Shown one piece after another: positions 50,820 to 60,355 of a DNA stretch of 64,000 nucleotides. The stretch comes from Streptomyces viridochromogenes (lineage in GTDB: Bacteria; Actinomycetota; Actinomycetes; Streptomycetales; Streptomycetaceae): positions 248,001-312,000 of the forward strand of contig NZ_LGUR01000230.1 in the NCBI RefSeq assembly GCF_001270495.1, read 5' to 3'. The notes under the pieces are model-generated. The model worked only from the letters and a program-made list of their open reading frames with translations, was not told the origin of the DNA and did not search any database. The translations under genes and the position numbers were made by a program. How positions within the stretch are numbered: the first letter of the stretch is position 1; every line of letters starts with the position of its first letter.

Positions 50820-52346
50820 ATGTCGACTCGTACGTATCAGTTCGGAAAGCACCGCCCCACGGGGCTGGTGGGCCGCCGCGACCTCGGCGAACAGGTCGTT
50901 CTCGGTGGCGGTGCGGTCACCGGCATCCTGTTCGGCTACCTCTTCAACGGAGCGACGGCCATCGCCGCGACCTTCCTCGTCCTGCCGATCCTGCTCGCCC
51001 TGGTCATCGTGTACGCCCCGTACCGGCCGAAGGGCACGTCCCAGCGGCGCACGCTCTACCGCTGGTGGCGGATCAATCACTACCACCGCAAGGCGCTCCG
51101 CCGTACCGGCGGCGTGTGGGTGTCCCCGGCCTTTGAGGCCGGCGTGGGCCGCGACGGCACCCCGCCGGATGCCGCCCTCGCGGAGCCGGAGGGCATCACG
51201 GGCATGACGTGGGTGCCGGTCACGGTGCGCGGGCAGAAGGCCGTCGTGGTCCTCCAGCCGGAGGCCGGGTGCGTCACGGCCACCCTGGAGATCGCCTCCC
51301 CCGGCCTCGGTGGCAAGGAAGTCGGTGAACAGGTCGTCGCCCTGGAGCGCTGGGGCGAACTCCTCGACGCCTTCGGCAACGTCGAGGAACACCCGGTGAA
51401 GAGGGTTCAGGTCCTCGCCCGGCAGATGAAGTCCGACCCCTACGCGCACCAGCGGTTCATCGCTCAGCGCGACGAGTCGGCGGCGACGGCCGACGCGCCG
51501 CAGTGGCTGAAGGACTCGTACGACGTCCTGGCCAACGCCGTATCCACCTCGGCGGAGGAACACCGCTACTACATCACCATCCACGCCAAGTTCACCCGCG
51601 ACCTGGCGGCCGAAGGCGCGGCCCGAGGCACCGGTGACGAAGGGGTCGCTGCCGCCATGGCCGCATACCTGGAAGAGCTGTGGTCCCGCGCGGAGGACGC
51701 CGACCTCTCCGTGATCGCACCCCTGGACGAGGGCCGGATGACCGCGTTCATCCGCAATTCCTACGACCCGGACCACGCCATCTGGGACACCGAACTCCCG
51801 CGAGCGCACGCCTTCCCGCGCAACGTCGACGTTCGCAACGGCGCTCACGTCGCCACCCGGGCCGCAGGCTCGACCGACAGATGGTTCCACGCCACGGCCG
51901 CCGTCGTCGGGTGGCCCGCCACGCCCGTGGGCCCCGACTTCCTGTCGCCCCTGCTGATCGGAATGCCCGACGTGATCCGCACCATCTCGATCACGCAGCA
52001 GCTTGAGCCGAACGACAAGGCCGTGGAACGGATGCTCGCGGAGGACACGAACAACCAGGCGGAGATGGACCGCGACCGTAAGCGCGGCAAGAACATCGAC
52101 CCGCGCGACCGGATCGCGGCGGACGCCACCGGATCACGGGGCATGGCCCTGGCCTCCTCCGGCGCGGCCGGCTCCGCCGTCGTCGGCTACATCACCATCT
52201 CCTCCCGCAGCGTCGAGGAACTGGAGCGCACGAAGCGCACGACCGCTTCCCGTGCCCGCAACGCCCACCTCCGGATCGAATGGCTCGACCTCGAACACGC
52301 AAGGGCCTTCGCCACGACCCTCCCCCTCGCCGGAGGCATCAAGTGA
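50820..52346 (+). CDS. SCO6880-type conjugation protein (VirB4 N-terminal-like)
   Basis: 508 residues. Two helices near the N-terminus (VTGILFGYLFNGATAIAATF, LVLPILLALVIVYAPY) resemble PrgI-type proteins. The rest is an alpha-beta region similar to the non-ATPase half of VirB4 (TGMTWVPVTVRGQKAVVVLQ, RYYITIHAKFTRDLAAEG, FLSPLLIGMPDVIRTISITQ). It has no Walker motif. Its stop overlaps the start of the ATPase gene (GTGA), so the VirB4 function is split over two coupled genes. I recognise it as the family named after S. coelicolor SCO6880. Confidence 0.85.
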   Translation: MSTRTYQFGKHRPTGLVGRRDLGEQVVLGGGAVTGILFGYLFNGATAIAATFLVLPILLALVIVYAPYRPKGTSQRRTLYRWWRINHYHRKALRRTGGVWVSPAFEAGVGRDGTPPDAALAEPEGITGMTWVPVTVRGQKAVVVLQPEAGCVTATLEIASPGLGGKEVGEQVVALERWGELLDAFGNVEEHPVKRVQVLARQMKSDPYAHQRFIAQRDESAATADAPQWLKDSYDVLANAVSTSAEEHRYYITIHAKFTRDLAAEGAARGTGDEGVAAAMAAYLEELWSRAEDADLSVIAPLDEGRMTAFIRNSYDPDHAIWDTELPRAHAFPRNVDVRNGAHVATRAAGSTDRWFHATAAVVGWPATPVGPDFLSPLLIGMPDVIRTISITQQLEPNDKAVERMLAEDTNNQAEMDRDRKRGKNIDPRDRIAADATGSRGMALASSGAAGSAVVGYITISSRSVEELERTKRTTASRARNAHLRIEWLDLEHARAFATTLPLAGGIK

Positions 52347-53779
52347 CTGACCTGCTCGACCTCGCCCCGCTGTCCCCCATGTATGAGACGGTGCGCCGCC
52401 CGCTCTACACAGAGACGACCACCAGCCAGGCCCTGTACCTTCCGATCGCGCCGCCGACCCTCGGCACTGCGGGCGCGATCATCGGCCGGGAGCTGTACTC
52501 GGGGAAGGCGTTCATCTACTGCCCCTTCTCGGCGTTCGGTGATGGCCTGCCCGGCGGGAACATGATCGTGATGGGCGACACCGGCCGGGGAAAGTCGGCG
52601 CTCACCAAGACCTACACCGCACGGCAGATCCGCCTCGGCCGTCAGGTGGTCGTGCTCGACACCAAGGAGCAGAAGGAGCGGGAAGAGGGCGAGTGGGCCG
52701 CGCTCGGTCGCTCGTTGACCGGGAAGGCCCCGGTGAAGTTCGCCCCGGGGGGCGGGCGCGGCGCCTCCTGCATCAACCCGATGGACCCCGCCATCGCGGG
52801 CAAGCGGCAGATCGAGCTGGTTCGGACGATCGTAGAACTCGGCCTCGGCAAGGCCCTGGACGAGTTCGCCGGCTCCGCACTGCGCATCGCGATCCGCCGC
52901 GCCCACCAGCGGGCGGGTGCCCTTGGCCGTACGCCGGTCCTGGCGGACGTCGCCGCCGCGCTCCGGTCTCCGGAGGAGTCCGACGCCACGGCCAAGCAAC
53001 GGACACGGGACGAACTCCTCGGTGACGGCCTCGAAGCGTCCTACGTGCTGGACCGGCTCTGCGGCAGTGAGCAGGACGCGACCGGCGACCTCACCGGCAT
53101 GCTCGACGGGCCGACCAGCCTCGGCGTGGATCTCGACGCCGACATGATCGTCTTCGACCTGACGAAGGTCCCGTCCGGAGGCGTCGCCATGACCATCCTG
53201 GTCGCCGTCATCAGCGTGTTCCTCGAAGAGGTCTGGCTGCGTCCGCTGTGCGAGTGCGGGACGGAACCGGGACAGCACGATCGGGTCGTGGTCGACGCGA
53301 ACTCCGGAGCTTGGGAACTGGGTCCGAACCCGGAATCGGGCTGCCGCCGCTATACCCAGCGCAAGCGCATCCTCGTCTGCGAGGAGGCGTGGCACATCCT
53401 CGGAACTCCCCAACTCGCTTCGCTGTTGGAGAAGTTCCTGAAATTCGCTCGTGGCTACGGACTGTCCTGCATCTTCATCGTCCACCACCTGTCGGACATC
53501 GATGACAGCCCGGAGACCCAAGCGGCGCTGAAGATGGCGGACACCATCGTCATCTACTCGCAGAAGAAGTCCGAGGCAGAAGTGACGGTGTCCCGGCTGG
53601 GCCTGCCGTCCTGGACGATGGAGCACATCATGCGCCTGCGCCGCGGAATCGCTCTGTGGAAGGTCGGCGAGGTCATCTATCCCGGCGTCCAGCACCTCCT
53701 GGTCGAGGCCGAGCAGCACCTGTGCTTCTCCTCCGGCTCGATGACCGACCTGACCAGCACATCTCCGGACACCGAATGA
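52343..53779 (+). CDS. VirB4-like T4SS ATPase
   Basis: 478 residues from GTG 52343. Walker A is GNMIVMGDTGRGKSALTKTY (core 78-85) and Walker B is KRILVCEEAWHILG. The following LEKFLKFARGYGLSCIFIVH and HHLSDIDD are typical of VirB4/TraC motor domains. It would energise channel assembly or substrate transfer together with the SCO6880-type partner encoded upstream. It ends by overlapping the next gene (ATGA). Confidence 0.92.
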   Translation: MTDLLDLAPLSPMYETVRRPLYTETTTSQALYLPIAPPTLGTAGAIIGRELYSGKAFIYCPFSAFGDGLPGGNMIVMGDTGRGKSALTKTYTARQIRLGRQVVVLDTKEQKEREEGEWAALGRSLTGKAPVKFAPGGGRGASCINPMDPAIAGKRQIELVRTIVELGLGKALDEFAGSALRIAIRRAHQRAGALGRTPVLADVAAALRSPEESDATAKQRTRDELLGDGLEASYVLDRLCGSEQDATGDLTGMLDGPTSLGVDLDADMIVFDLTKVPSGGVAMTILVAVISVFLEEVWLRPLCECGTEPGQHDRVVVDANSGAWELGPNPESGCRRYTQRKRILVCEEAWHILGTPQLASLLEKFLKFARGYGLSCIFIVHHLSDIDDSPETQAALKMADTIVIYSQKKSEAEVTVSRLGLPSWTMEHIMRLRRGIALWKVGEVIYPGVQHLLVEAEQHLCFSSGSMTDLTSTSPDTE

Positions 53780-54162
53780 GCAGGTACCGCCACCTCTCCG
53801 CCGCCGATCCCTTCCACGCAGATTCGGAGCGCGCCCCCTCCATGACCATCACCACCGACGCGACCACTCTCCCAGCCGACGAGCACGCGGTGCGGCAGGA
53901 CATCGATCAGCTGCACGCCGATACTCTCGAACTCGCGCGCCGTACGAAGGCGCTGGCCACCGCGCTGGATCACGGCGACTACTCCGCCGCCGGGGGCCGC
54001 GTCCATACGGCCGTCGCTCACATCTGGCGAGCTGCCGAAGACCTGCACAGCGCCTTCCACACGGCGCCGCCGCGCTGTGCCGGGCCGGACGCGTCCCTCT
54101 CCCGGCTCTGCGGCCGGCGGATGCGCTACCTCGCGGCCCGCGTCGCACGGAGGGCCGAGTAG
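53776..54162 (+). CDS. Small helical protein of the secretion operon
   Basis: 128 residues starting MSRYRHLSAADPFHADSERA. A long helix (VRQDIDQLHADTLELARRTK with ALATALDHG) and a second one (RVHTAVAHIWRAAEDLHSAF) suggest a helical bundle. The C-terminus is basic. No family is recognised. It is locked between the VirB4 gene and the membrane-anchor gene by stop-start overlaps on both sides. Confidence 0.65.
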   Translation: MSRYRHLSAADPFHADSERAPSMTITTDATTLPADEHAVRQDIDQLHADTLELARRTKALATALDHGDYSAAGGRVHTAVAHIWRAAEDLHSAFHTAPPRCAGPDASLSRLCGRRMRYLAARVARRAE

Positions 54163-54425
54163 TGGACGTCATGCCTAGTGGGATCTCCCTGGCCCTGTAC
54201 GTCCTGACAGCCGTGTGCGCGGTGGCCCTGGTCACGGTCTGGGTCCTGCTGAACCGGAGCCGGCGCAACGCCGGATTCGCGAGCAAGGGACAGCTCGAGC
54301 GCCAGATGTCGGCCAAGGCAGTCCTGCGGGCCACCGAAATCCGCCCCTCCCTCACCAGCGACAACGGCCACCCCACCCACGCATCAGGTGTGAGCTTCGC
54401 GAAGGACCACTCCGCCGTTCGCTGA
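54162..54425 (+). CDS. Membrane anchor piece of a VirD4-like coupling protein
   Basis: 87 residues from GTG 54162. One membrane helix (GISLALYVLTAVCAVALVTV) is followed by RRNAGFASKGQLERQMSAKA and VLRATEIRPSL. In unsplit Streptomyces VirD4/TraG proteins this segment directly precedes the ATPase domain. Here the frame ends at TGA 54423-54425 and the ATPase domain starts separately at 54467 in another frame. Either the coupling protein is naturally in two parts or a frameshift has split it. Confidence 0.65.
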   Translation: MDVMPSGISLALYVLTAVCAVALVTVWVLLNRSRRNAGFASKGQLERQMSAKAVLRATEIRPSLTSDNGHPTHASGVSFAKDHSAVR

Positions 54426-54466
54426 CCTTCCCTCTCCTCGTCGCCCACCTCGTTCCGGAGCACGTC

Positions 54467-55915
54467 ATGCACCGCCCGCTCGATCCTCACGATTTCGGCT
54501 ACTCGCTGGGCACCTCGCAACGCCCGAAGGGCGTCGAGCTGTGGTCCCGCGCCGACAAGGCATGCCGGGTCATCGGCCCCATGGGCAGCGGAAAGACCAT
54601 GCGCTTCTTCGCGCCGACCATCCGCAACTGGGCCGGTCCGGTCCTGGCCACCTCGACCAAGCCCGACATGGTCGAACTGACCCTCGACGCCCGGCGACGG
54701 GACGGCCGCCCCGTCGCGGCCTTCGACCCGCAGAACATCGCTCCGAGCCTCCCGAAGTTCCGGTGGACGCCGATCAACGGCGCGTCCGAAACGGAAGTCG
54801 CGATGATGAGGGCCAAGGCGTTCGTCGCAGGCTCGCGCACTCCCAACAGCGCGGCACAGTCCAGCGAGGGCAGCGCCTTCTACAAGGGGCAGGCTTCCAA
54901 GATCCTTGCCGCCTTCCTTCACGCCGCAGCCCTCGACGGCGCCACCCTCGACTGGGTGCTGAAGTGGGCACGCAAGCTTACCGACCCGGCGCCTCTCGGC
55001 ATCCTCAACGCTCACCCCGGCGCCGGCCCCGGCTGGGCGGACATGCTCCGCACGGCCACCACGGGCGACAGCCGCACCGTCGGCAACACCGCTTCGACCC
55101 TCGACGCGGCTCTCGAACCCTTCATGCACCAGTCGGTGATCAAGGCCCTCCAAGGAGACGCAGAGGACCCCACGGACTTCGACGCGTTCCTCGACGCTGG
55201 CGGCACCCTCTACCTTCTCGGCAAGGACTCGGAGGTGAACAGCGTCGCACCGCTGACCACCGCGATAGCCGAAGACCTCTTGGACCTCGCCGAGGCGCAC
55301 GCCCTCACCTCCTCGGCCGGGCGGCTCGACCCCGCTCTCCTCGCGGCCTTGGACGAGGCGCCGAACATCGCGCCCATCCCCTCCCTTCGCCAACGCGTCG
55401 CCGACGGCCGGGGCCGAGGCATCACGGTCGTCTATGGCCTCCAGGCGTGGGCGTCGGCCCGTGCCCGCTTCGGCGAGGACACCGCCAAGGAGCTGGCGGC
55501 CTTCACCAACAACGTCATCGTCCTGCCCGGGGACAAGGACCCCAACTTCCTCAAGGACATGTCCGACCTGTGCGGTCAGGTCGAGCGAGAGCGCACGACG
55601 AAGACCACGTCCGGCGGGGACCGCGGCGGCCACTCGACCGCCACGCACATGGCGCTCGAACCAGTCCTTCGAGGAGACGAGATCAGGGGTCTGCCCGAGG
55701 GGCACGCCCTGGTCCTCGCGGACAACCTCCCACCGATCGTCACCCGTCTCGACGGCATGTGGACCTGGGAGTCCTGGTCCGAGATCGAGGGTCACGTCCG
55801 AGACCTGCGAGCCGCCAACAAAGCCGAGCGGACCCGGCGGGCCTCCGAGAAGAAGAACCAGGCCAAGGCCCACGCCGCCGCGTGGGCCGGCCGTGAAGGA
55901 GCGGCTGCCGCATGA
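54467..55915 (+). CDS. VirD4/TraG-like coupling ATPase (soluble part)
   Basis: 482 residues from ATG 54467, with GGAG six bases upstream. It begins DPHDFGYSLGTSQRPKGVEL. Walker A is VIGPMGSGKTMRFF (core 37-44), then ATSTKPDMVELTLDARRRDG, typical of TraG/VirD4. Walker B is LLAALDEAPNIAPI. Sensor and Arg-finger regions follow (GRGITVVYGLQAWASARARF, NNVIVLPGDKD). The C-terminus is a basic Ala-rich tail. The coupling ATPase brings DNA-protein substrates to the channel. The membrane helix it needs lies in the preceding small gene. Confidence 0.88.
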   Translation: MHRPLDPHDFGYSLGTSQRPKGVELWSRADKACRVIGPMGSGKTMRFFAPTIRNWAGPVLATSTKPDMVELTLDARRRDGRPVAAFDPQNIAPSLPKFRWTPINGASETEVAMMRAKAFVAGSRTPNSAAQSSEGSAFYKGQASKILAAFLHAAALDGATLDWVLKWARKLTDPAPLGILNAHPGAGPGWADMLRTATTGDSRTVGNTASTLDAALEPFMHQSVIKALQGDAEDPTDFDAFLDAGGTLYLLGKDSEVNSVAPLTTAIAEDLLDLAEAHALTSSAGRLDPALLAALDEAPNIAPIPSLRQRVADGRGRGITVVYGLQAWASARARFGEDTAKELAAFTNNVIVLPGDKDPNFLKDMSDLCGQVERERTTKTTSGGDRGGHSTATHMALEPVLRGDEIRGLPEGHALVLADNLPPIVTRLDGMWTWESWSEIEGHVRDLRAANKAERTRRASEKKNQAKAHAAAWAGREGAAAA

Positions 55916-56415
55916 ACGAGACCCTGGCCCACTTCGAGCCCTTCCCCGAGCCGCCCGCGCTGATCCTGGAGTACATCGCGGAACGGACCGCGGAAGAGTC
56001 CGTGGTCGACGGCCCCGCCCCGTGGGACCTCGGCGCCCTGTCAGCGGAGTTGATCGAACCGATGCCCGCGTGGCTCGACTCCGTGTGCCGCTGGCTGAAC
56101 GGACGGTACGCGTGGCAGCCGCAGGACGTGATCCCGCCCTGCTGGGCGAAGCACGAGGGCCTGGCATACGAGATCGCGGCCCTGGCCTTCGCCAGGGGAG
56201 ACGCGTATATGGAAGCGGGCTCGTCCGTGATCTGGCACGAGCAGTACGACCGATTCCTCACTCGGATGAACAAGACGTTGGGCAAGGCGGGCGACGAATG
56301 CCGCGTCGGCAAACACGAGGAGCGTCCGGCGCGTTTCCAGCTCGCGGCCTGGCGTACTACAGCCCAGGGAGAAGCGACGGGACCTGCGGGACGAGTCGAG
56401 GAGATGGCCGGATGA
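55912..56415 (+). CDS. Hypothetical DUF4913-like protein of the secretion operon
   Basis: 167 residues starting MNETLAHFEPFPEPPALILE. The middle (WLDSVCRWLNGRYAWQPQDV, CWAKHEGLAYEIAALAFARG, WHEQYDRFLTRM) has the Trp-rich helical look of DUF4913 proteins found beside VirD4-like genes. The assignment is tentative. It overlaps the coupling ATPase gene (ATGA). Confidence 0.6.
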   Translation: MNETLAHFEPFPEPPALILEYIAERTAEESVVDGPAPWDLGALSAELIEPMPAWLDSVCRWLNGRYAWQPQDVIPPCWAKHEGLAYEIAALAFARGDAYMEAGSSVIWHEQYDRFLTRMNKTLGKAGDECRVGKHEERPARFQLAAWRTTAQGEATGPAGRVEEMAG

Positions 56416-56828
56416 TGACGGACCCCAACATGGTCTTCTCGACGGACTCTCGTCACGGACTGGTGGCGCGAAGCGGCTGGGAGCAGGAGGAGGCCCGGAC
56501 CGTGCTCCGTGATCTCGGTTGGGAGTGGGCGGAGGAGCTGCACGCGCTCGTCCCGCCGGACGACGTGCCGAAGGCCGACGCCGGACTCCAGGCAGTGGAG
56601 AAACTGCACCGGCACGGGCACCGGACCGGGTACGCCGTGGGTCCGTACGGCACCATGCGGTTGACCCTGGCTCGCGCGGAACAGGTGTTCACGAAGGTCG
56701 CCTCTCGGGAATCTGCTGCGACCGAGCCGGGCCGAGCACAGACAGAACCGCGGTCTGCCCACCGTGACGCGGCGGTCATAGACGGGGCTGAGACCGTGAC
56801 GATTAGCTCCGAGCCTCCGGCGATCTAG
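56412..56828 (+). CDS. Last gene of the secretion operon, hypothetical
   Basis: 138 residues. It reads SGWEQEEARTVLRDLGWEWA and EELHALVPPDDVPKADAGLQ, then RHGHRTGYAVGPYGTMRLTL. This compact helical domain recurs near conjugation genes in Streptomyces, but I cannot name a function. The last 30 residues look disordered. It starts in the previous stop (TGATG). The IS481 remnant begins 4 bp after its stop. Confidence 0.6.
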   Translation: MMTDPNMVFSTDSRHGLVARSGWEQEEARTVLRDLGWEWAEELHALVPPDDVPKADAGLQAVEKLHRHGHRTGYAVGPYGTMRLTLARAEQVFTKVASRESAATEPGRAQTEPRSAHRDAAVIDGAETVTISSEPPAI

Positions 56829-56831
56829 CTG

Positions 56832-57620
56832 TGTTGTCCGGGCACGTTGGTGACAGGCGACACGCCTTGAGCGGTCCTTGAAAGGGGTGAGGGCCTCTGG
56901 GTTCGGTGTGGATTGCGACATCTACAACCGGCGCCCAGGAGGCCCTCGTTGTCCCACCGTGATGCCCCGCTGACTCCGACCGGCAGGCTGCGTCTGGCCC
57001 GGTGTGTCGTCGACGACGGCTGGCCTGTGCGGCGGGCCGCGGAACGATTCCAGGTCAGTCACACCACCGCCGCCCGATGGGCCGGCCGCTACCGCCACCA
57101 CGGCGCCGAGGGCATGCACGACCGCTCCAGCCGCCCCCATCACTCACCCCGGCAGACGCCCGCCACGGTTGAAGCAGAGGTGGTGCGGATACGGCGAGAG
57201 CACCGCATCGGACCACTGCGGCTGGCCGCCCGCACCCGGATCGCCGCGTCCACGGCCCACCGCATCCTCAAACGCCACGGCATGCCCGTCCTGGCCGCGC
57301 TGGACCGGGCCACCGGTGAGCCAGTCCGCCGCTACGAACGCTCCCGGCCCGGCGAACTGATCCACATCGACGTCAAGAAACTCGGCCGCATCCCCGACGG
57401 CGGCGGCCACCGCACCCAAGGACGCGCCGAAGGCCGACGCAACCGGACCGGGACCGGCTACGCCTACCTGCACACCGCCCTGGACGACCACTCCCGCCTG
57501 GCCTACACCGAAGACCTGCCCGACGAGACCGCCCCGACCTGCGCAGGCTTCCTCACCCGCGCCACCGCCTGGTTCGCCGCACACCACGTCACCGTCGAAC
57601 GCGTCCTGACCGACAACGGG
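56832..57620 (+). mobile_element. IS481-family element, right part deleted at the CRISPR array
   Basis: The left end starts with TGTTGTCCGGGCAC and GTTGGTGACAG, matching the TGT-type ends of IS481 elements. The transposase reading frame runs rightward and stops matching after LTDNG at about 57,620, where CRISPR DNA begins. The right inverted repeat and the last third of the transposase are missing. Confidence 0.75.
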
Positions 57621-57638
57621 GTTCATGGCTGGACTTGA
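56949..57638 (+). pseudogene. C-terminally truncated IS481-family transposase
   Basis: About 229 codons from TTG 56949. The N-terminal HTH is RCVVDDGWPVRRAAERFQVS with HTTAARWAGRYRHHG. The rve-type integrase domain starts ERSRPGELIHIDVKKLGRIP (first catalytic Asp in HIDVKKLG). The second Asp is at VERVLTDNG. Homology ends there and the third catalytic residue (Glu of the usual KVERFNRT-like segment) is lost. The last codons come from CRISPR-side DNA. Not functional. Confidence 0.85.
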
Positions 57639-57641
57639 CGC

Positions 57642-60355
57642 GGGACCATCCCCGCGGGTGCGGGGAGCACGAGCACATCCACCCGCATCAGTTCCGGCAC
57701 ACGGGACCATCCCCGCGGGTGCGGGGAGCACCGGCTCCCTCATCCGGCGCCGCCCGCGGGGCGGGGACCATCCCCGCGGATGCGGGGAGCACGGCTTCGA
57801 GCTGCGCGATCTGTTCCTGATCGGGGGACCATCCCCGCGGGTGCGGGGAGCACTCCTGGACGGCGCCGAACGGCATCTACCGCGGGGGACCATCCCCGCG
57901 GGTGCGGGGAGCACGCCCTGGCACTTGGGGACTTCGCTGGGCAGTTGGGACCATCCCCGCGGGTGCGGGGAGCACCCACCGAGGGCCGGGCCGCCCACCT
58001 TGACGAGGGGACCATCCCCGCGGGTGCGGGGAGCACATGTTGAGGATCGCGGGGTCCAGGGGCGCATCGGGACCATCCCCGCGGGTGCGGGGAGCACCCG
58101 TCCAGCATCAGCTTCCGGCAGACGGCCGCGGGACCATCCCCGCGGGTGCGGGGAGCACACCACGGGATACAGAGCGGTGAGCGCGTCGTCGGGACCATCC
58201 CCGCGGGTGCGGGGAGCACATCATCGTGCCGCGGAGCTGTTCGGACCGCTGGGGACCATCCCCGCGGGTGCGGGGAGCACCGCACCGCGCCGATGGAGTC
58301 GAGGGCCGAACCGGGACCATCCCCGCGGGTGCGGGGAGCACCCCACGTCGGACGCACCGAGGACGGGCGGACCGGGACCATCCCCGCGGGTGCGGGGAGC
58401 ACATCTCCAACCGTGAGTACGGCGGCCCGTACTGGGGACCATCCCCGCGGGTGCGGGGAGCACCCCAGCGATCGAAGCGCCGGGTTCGAGTCCGGGGGAC
58501 CATCCCCGCGGGTGCGGGGAGCACACACTCGAGGAAGAGCCCGTCGAGGACGACACGGGACCATCCCCGCGGGTGCGGGGAGCACTGGACCGGGGCGTGG
58601 CCGCGCTCTTCTTGGCGGGGACCATCCCCGCGGGTGCGGGGAGCACCGCGAAGCGGCCCGGCCTGGCGGCCCCGCCGGGGGACCATCCCCGCGGGTGCGG
58701 GGAGCACGACTCCAGCTCCAGCCCGATCGGGGTGGACCCGGGACCATCCCCGCGGGTGCGGGGAGCACTCGTGAGCGCAGGGCGGGAGTTCTCCGCAGGC
58801 GGGACCATCCCCGCGGGTGCGGGGAGCACCGCCCCATCTCGAGGGAGAAGAACGCGGTGGGGACCATCCCCGCGGGTGCGGGGAGCACGTGCGGATCGCC
58901 ATCGGCGGTCTGATCGGCTGGGGACCATCCCCGCGGGTGCGGGGAGCACGGCGTCGTACGTCCCGCCTCGTATCCCGGACTGGGACCATCCCCGCGGGTG
59001 CGGGGAGCACGCGTCAGAGCCGTCACCGCCCCATGACTCGGGGGGGGGACCATCCCCGCGGGTGCGGGGAGCACTGGAGCATCCGGCCGATCTGTTCCAG
59101 GTTCACGGGACCATCCCCGCGGGTGCGGGGAGCACTTGCTGCGCAGCGAGTCCACGGCGCCCTTGACGGGACCATCCCCGCGGGTGCGGGGAGCACAAGG
59201 CGGAGGCGCTCGACTGCCTCTTCTACACGGGACCATCCCCGCGGGTGCGGGGAGCACTCATCAAGAGTGTCGCTGAGTCGATCTCGCCGGGGACCATCCC
59301 CGCGGGTGCGGGGAGCACGACGGTATGCAGCTCCCCGTGATGATCCGCACGGGACCATCCCCGCGGGTGCGGGGAGCACAACGCGTCGCCCGGTGGCGCG
59401 AAACTGGTGACGGGACCATCCCCGCGGGTGCGGGGAGCACGAACCGTCTCGTCCGTCTTGGCCATCCTGCCCGGGACCATCCCCGCGGGTGCGGGGAGCA
59501 CCGGCCTCTGCGCCCCAGGCAGCTCGTCCCCTCGGGACCATCCCCGCGGGTGCGGGGAGCACGTCGTAGGTGCGACCTTGGTAGGCGTCGAAGTGGGACC
59601 ATCCCCGCGGGTGCGGGGAGCACCCGAGGAAGGACTGCGGATAAAGACGGCCCTCGGGACCATCCCCGCGGGTGCGGGGAGCACCCACTACATGCCCGCT
59701 ATCGGCTTGAATGGAAGGGACCATCCCCGCGGGTGCGGGGAGCACAGAACGTCCGCCAGCAGCACCGAGCCCGACCGGGGACCATCCCCGCGGGTGCGGG
59801 GAGCACGCGATGCGGCACCAGGGGCAGCCGCGCGTGTCGGGACCATCCCCGCGGGTGCGGGGAGCACCTGGAGACCTACGGCGAGATGAGTGTCGAGGAG
59901 GGACCATCCCCGCGGGTGCGGGGAGCACAGCGAACCGGCAGGTCGAACAGGGTGTCGGGGGGGACCATCCCCGCGGGTGCGGGGAGCACGATGCGGCGGT
60001 CGATCGAGTTGGGTGCGGCGAGGGACCATCCCCGCGGGTGCGGGGAGCACGCGGTGTCGATGCCGGCCCCGACGAGCAGTGCGGGACCATCCCCGCGGGT
60101 GCGGGGAGCACTCCCAGAACCCCGGGCGCATGACCGATGAGGAGGGACCATCCCCGCGGGTGCGGGGAGCACCAGCCCCCACCCGTTCCACAAGCGGCGC
60201 TCATGGGACCATCCCCGCGGGTGCGGGGAGCACGGAGCCCGCCGATGTCCGAGTGGAACCTGAGTGGGACCATCCCCGCGGGTGCGGGGAGCACCCTGGC
60301 AGTCCCCCGACCACCCCTTGGGGGTCGGGACCATCCCCGCGGGTGCGGGGAGCAC
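57642..60355 (-). CRISPR. Type I-E CRISPR array, 45 repeats and 44 spacers
   Basis: I count 45 copies of a 29-bp repeat. In plus orientation it begins GGGACCATCCCC and ends GGGGAGCAC; the transcribed form begins GTGCTCCCC and ends GGATGGTCCC. Period is 61 bp with 32-nt spacers, except one spacer of 30 nt (58830-58859) and one of 35 nt (59011-59045). The third repeat from the left (57764) has one A for G in its centre; the others looked identical as I read them. Transcription runs leftward from the leader beside cas2, so new spacers are near 60,330 and the oldest near 57,670. The oldest end is cut by the IS481 remnant. Confidence 0.98.

Noticed and set aside
54215..54466. Upstream extension of the coupling ATPase frame to 54215.
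   Set aside because: It overlaps the anchor gene in another frame and encodes Arg/Pro-rich shadow sequence; GGAG and ATG at 54467 mark the real start.
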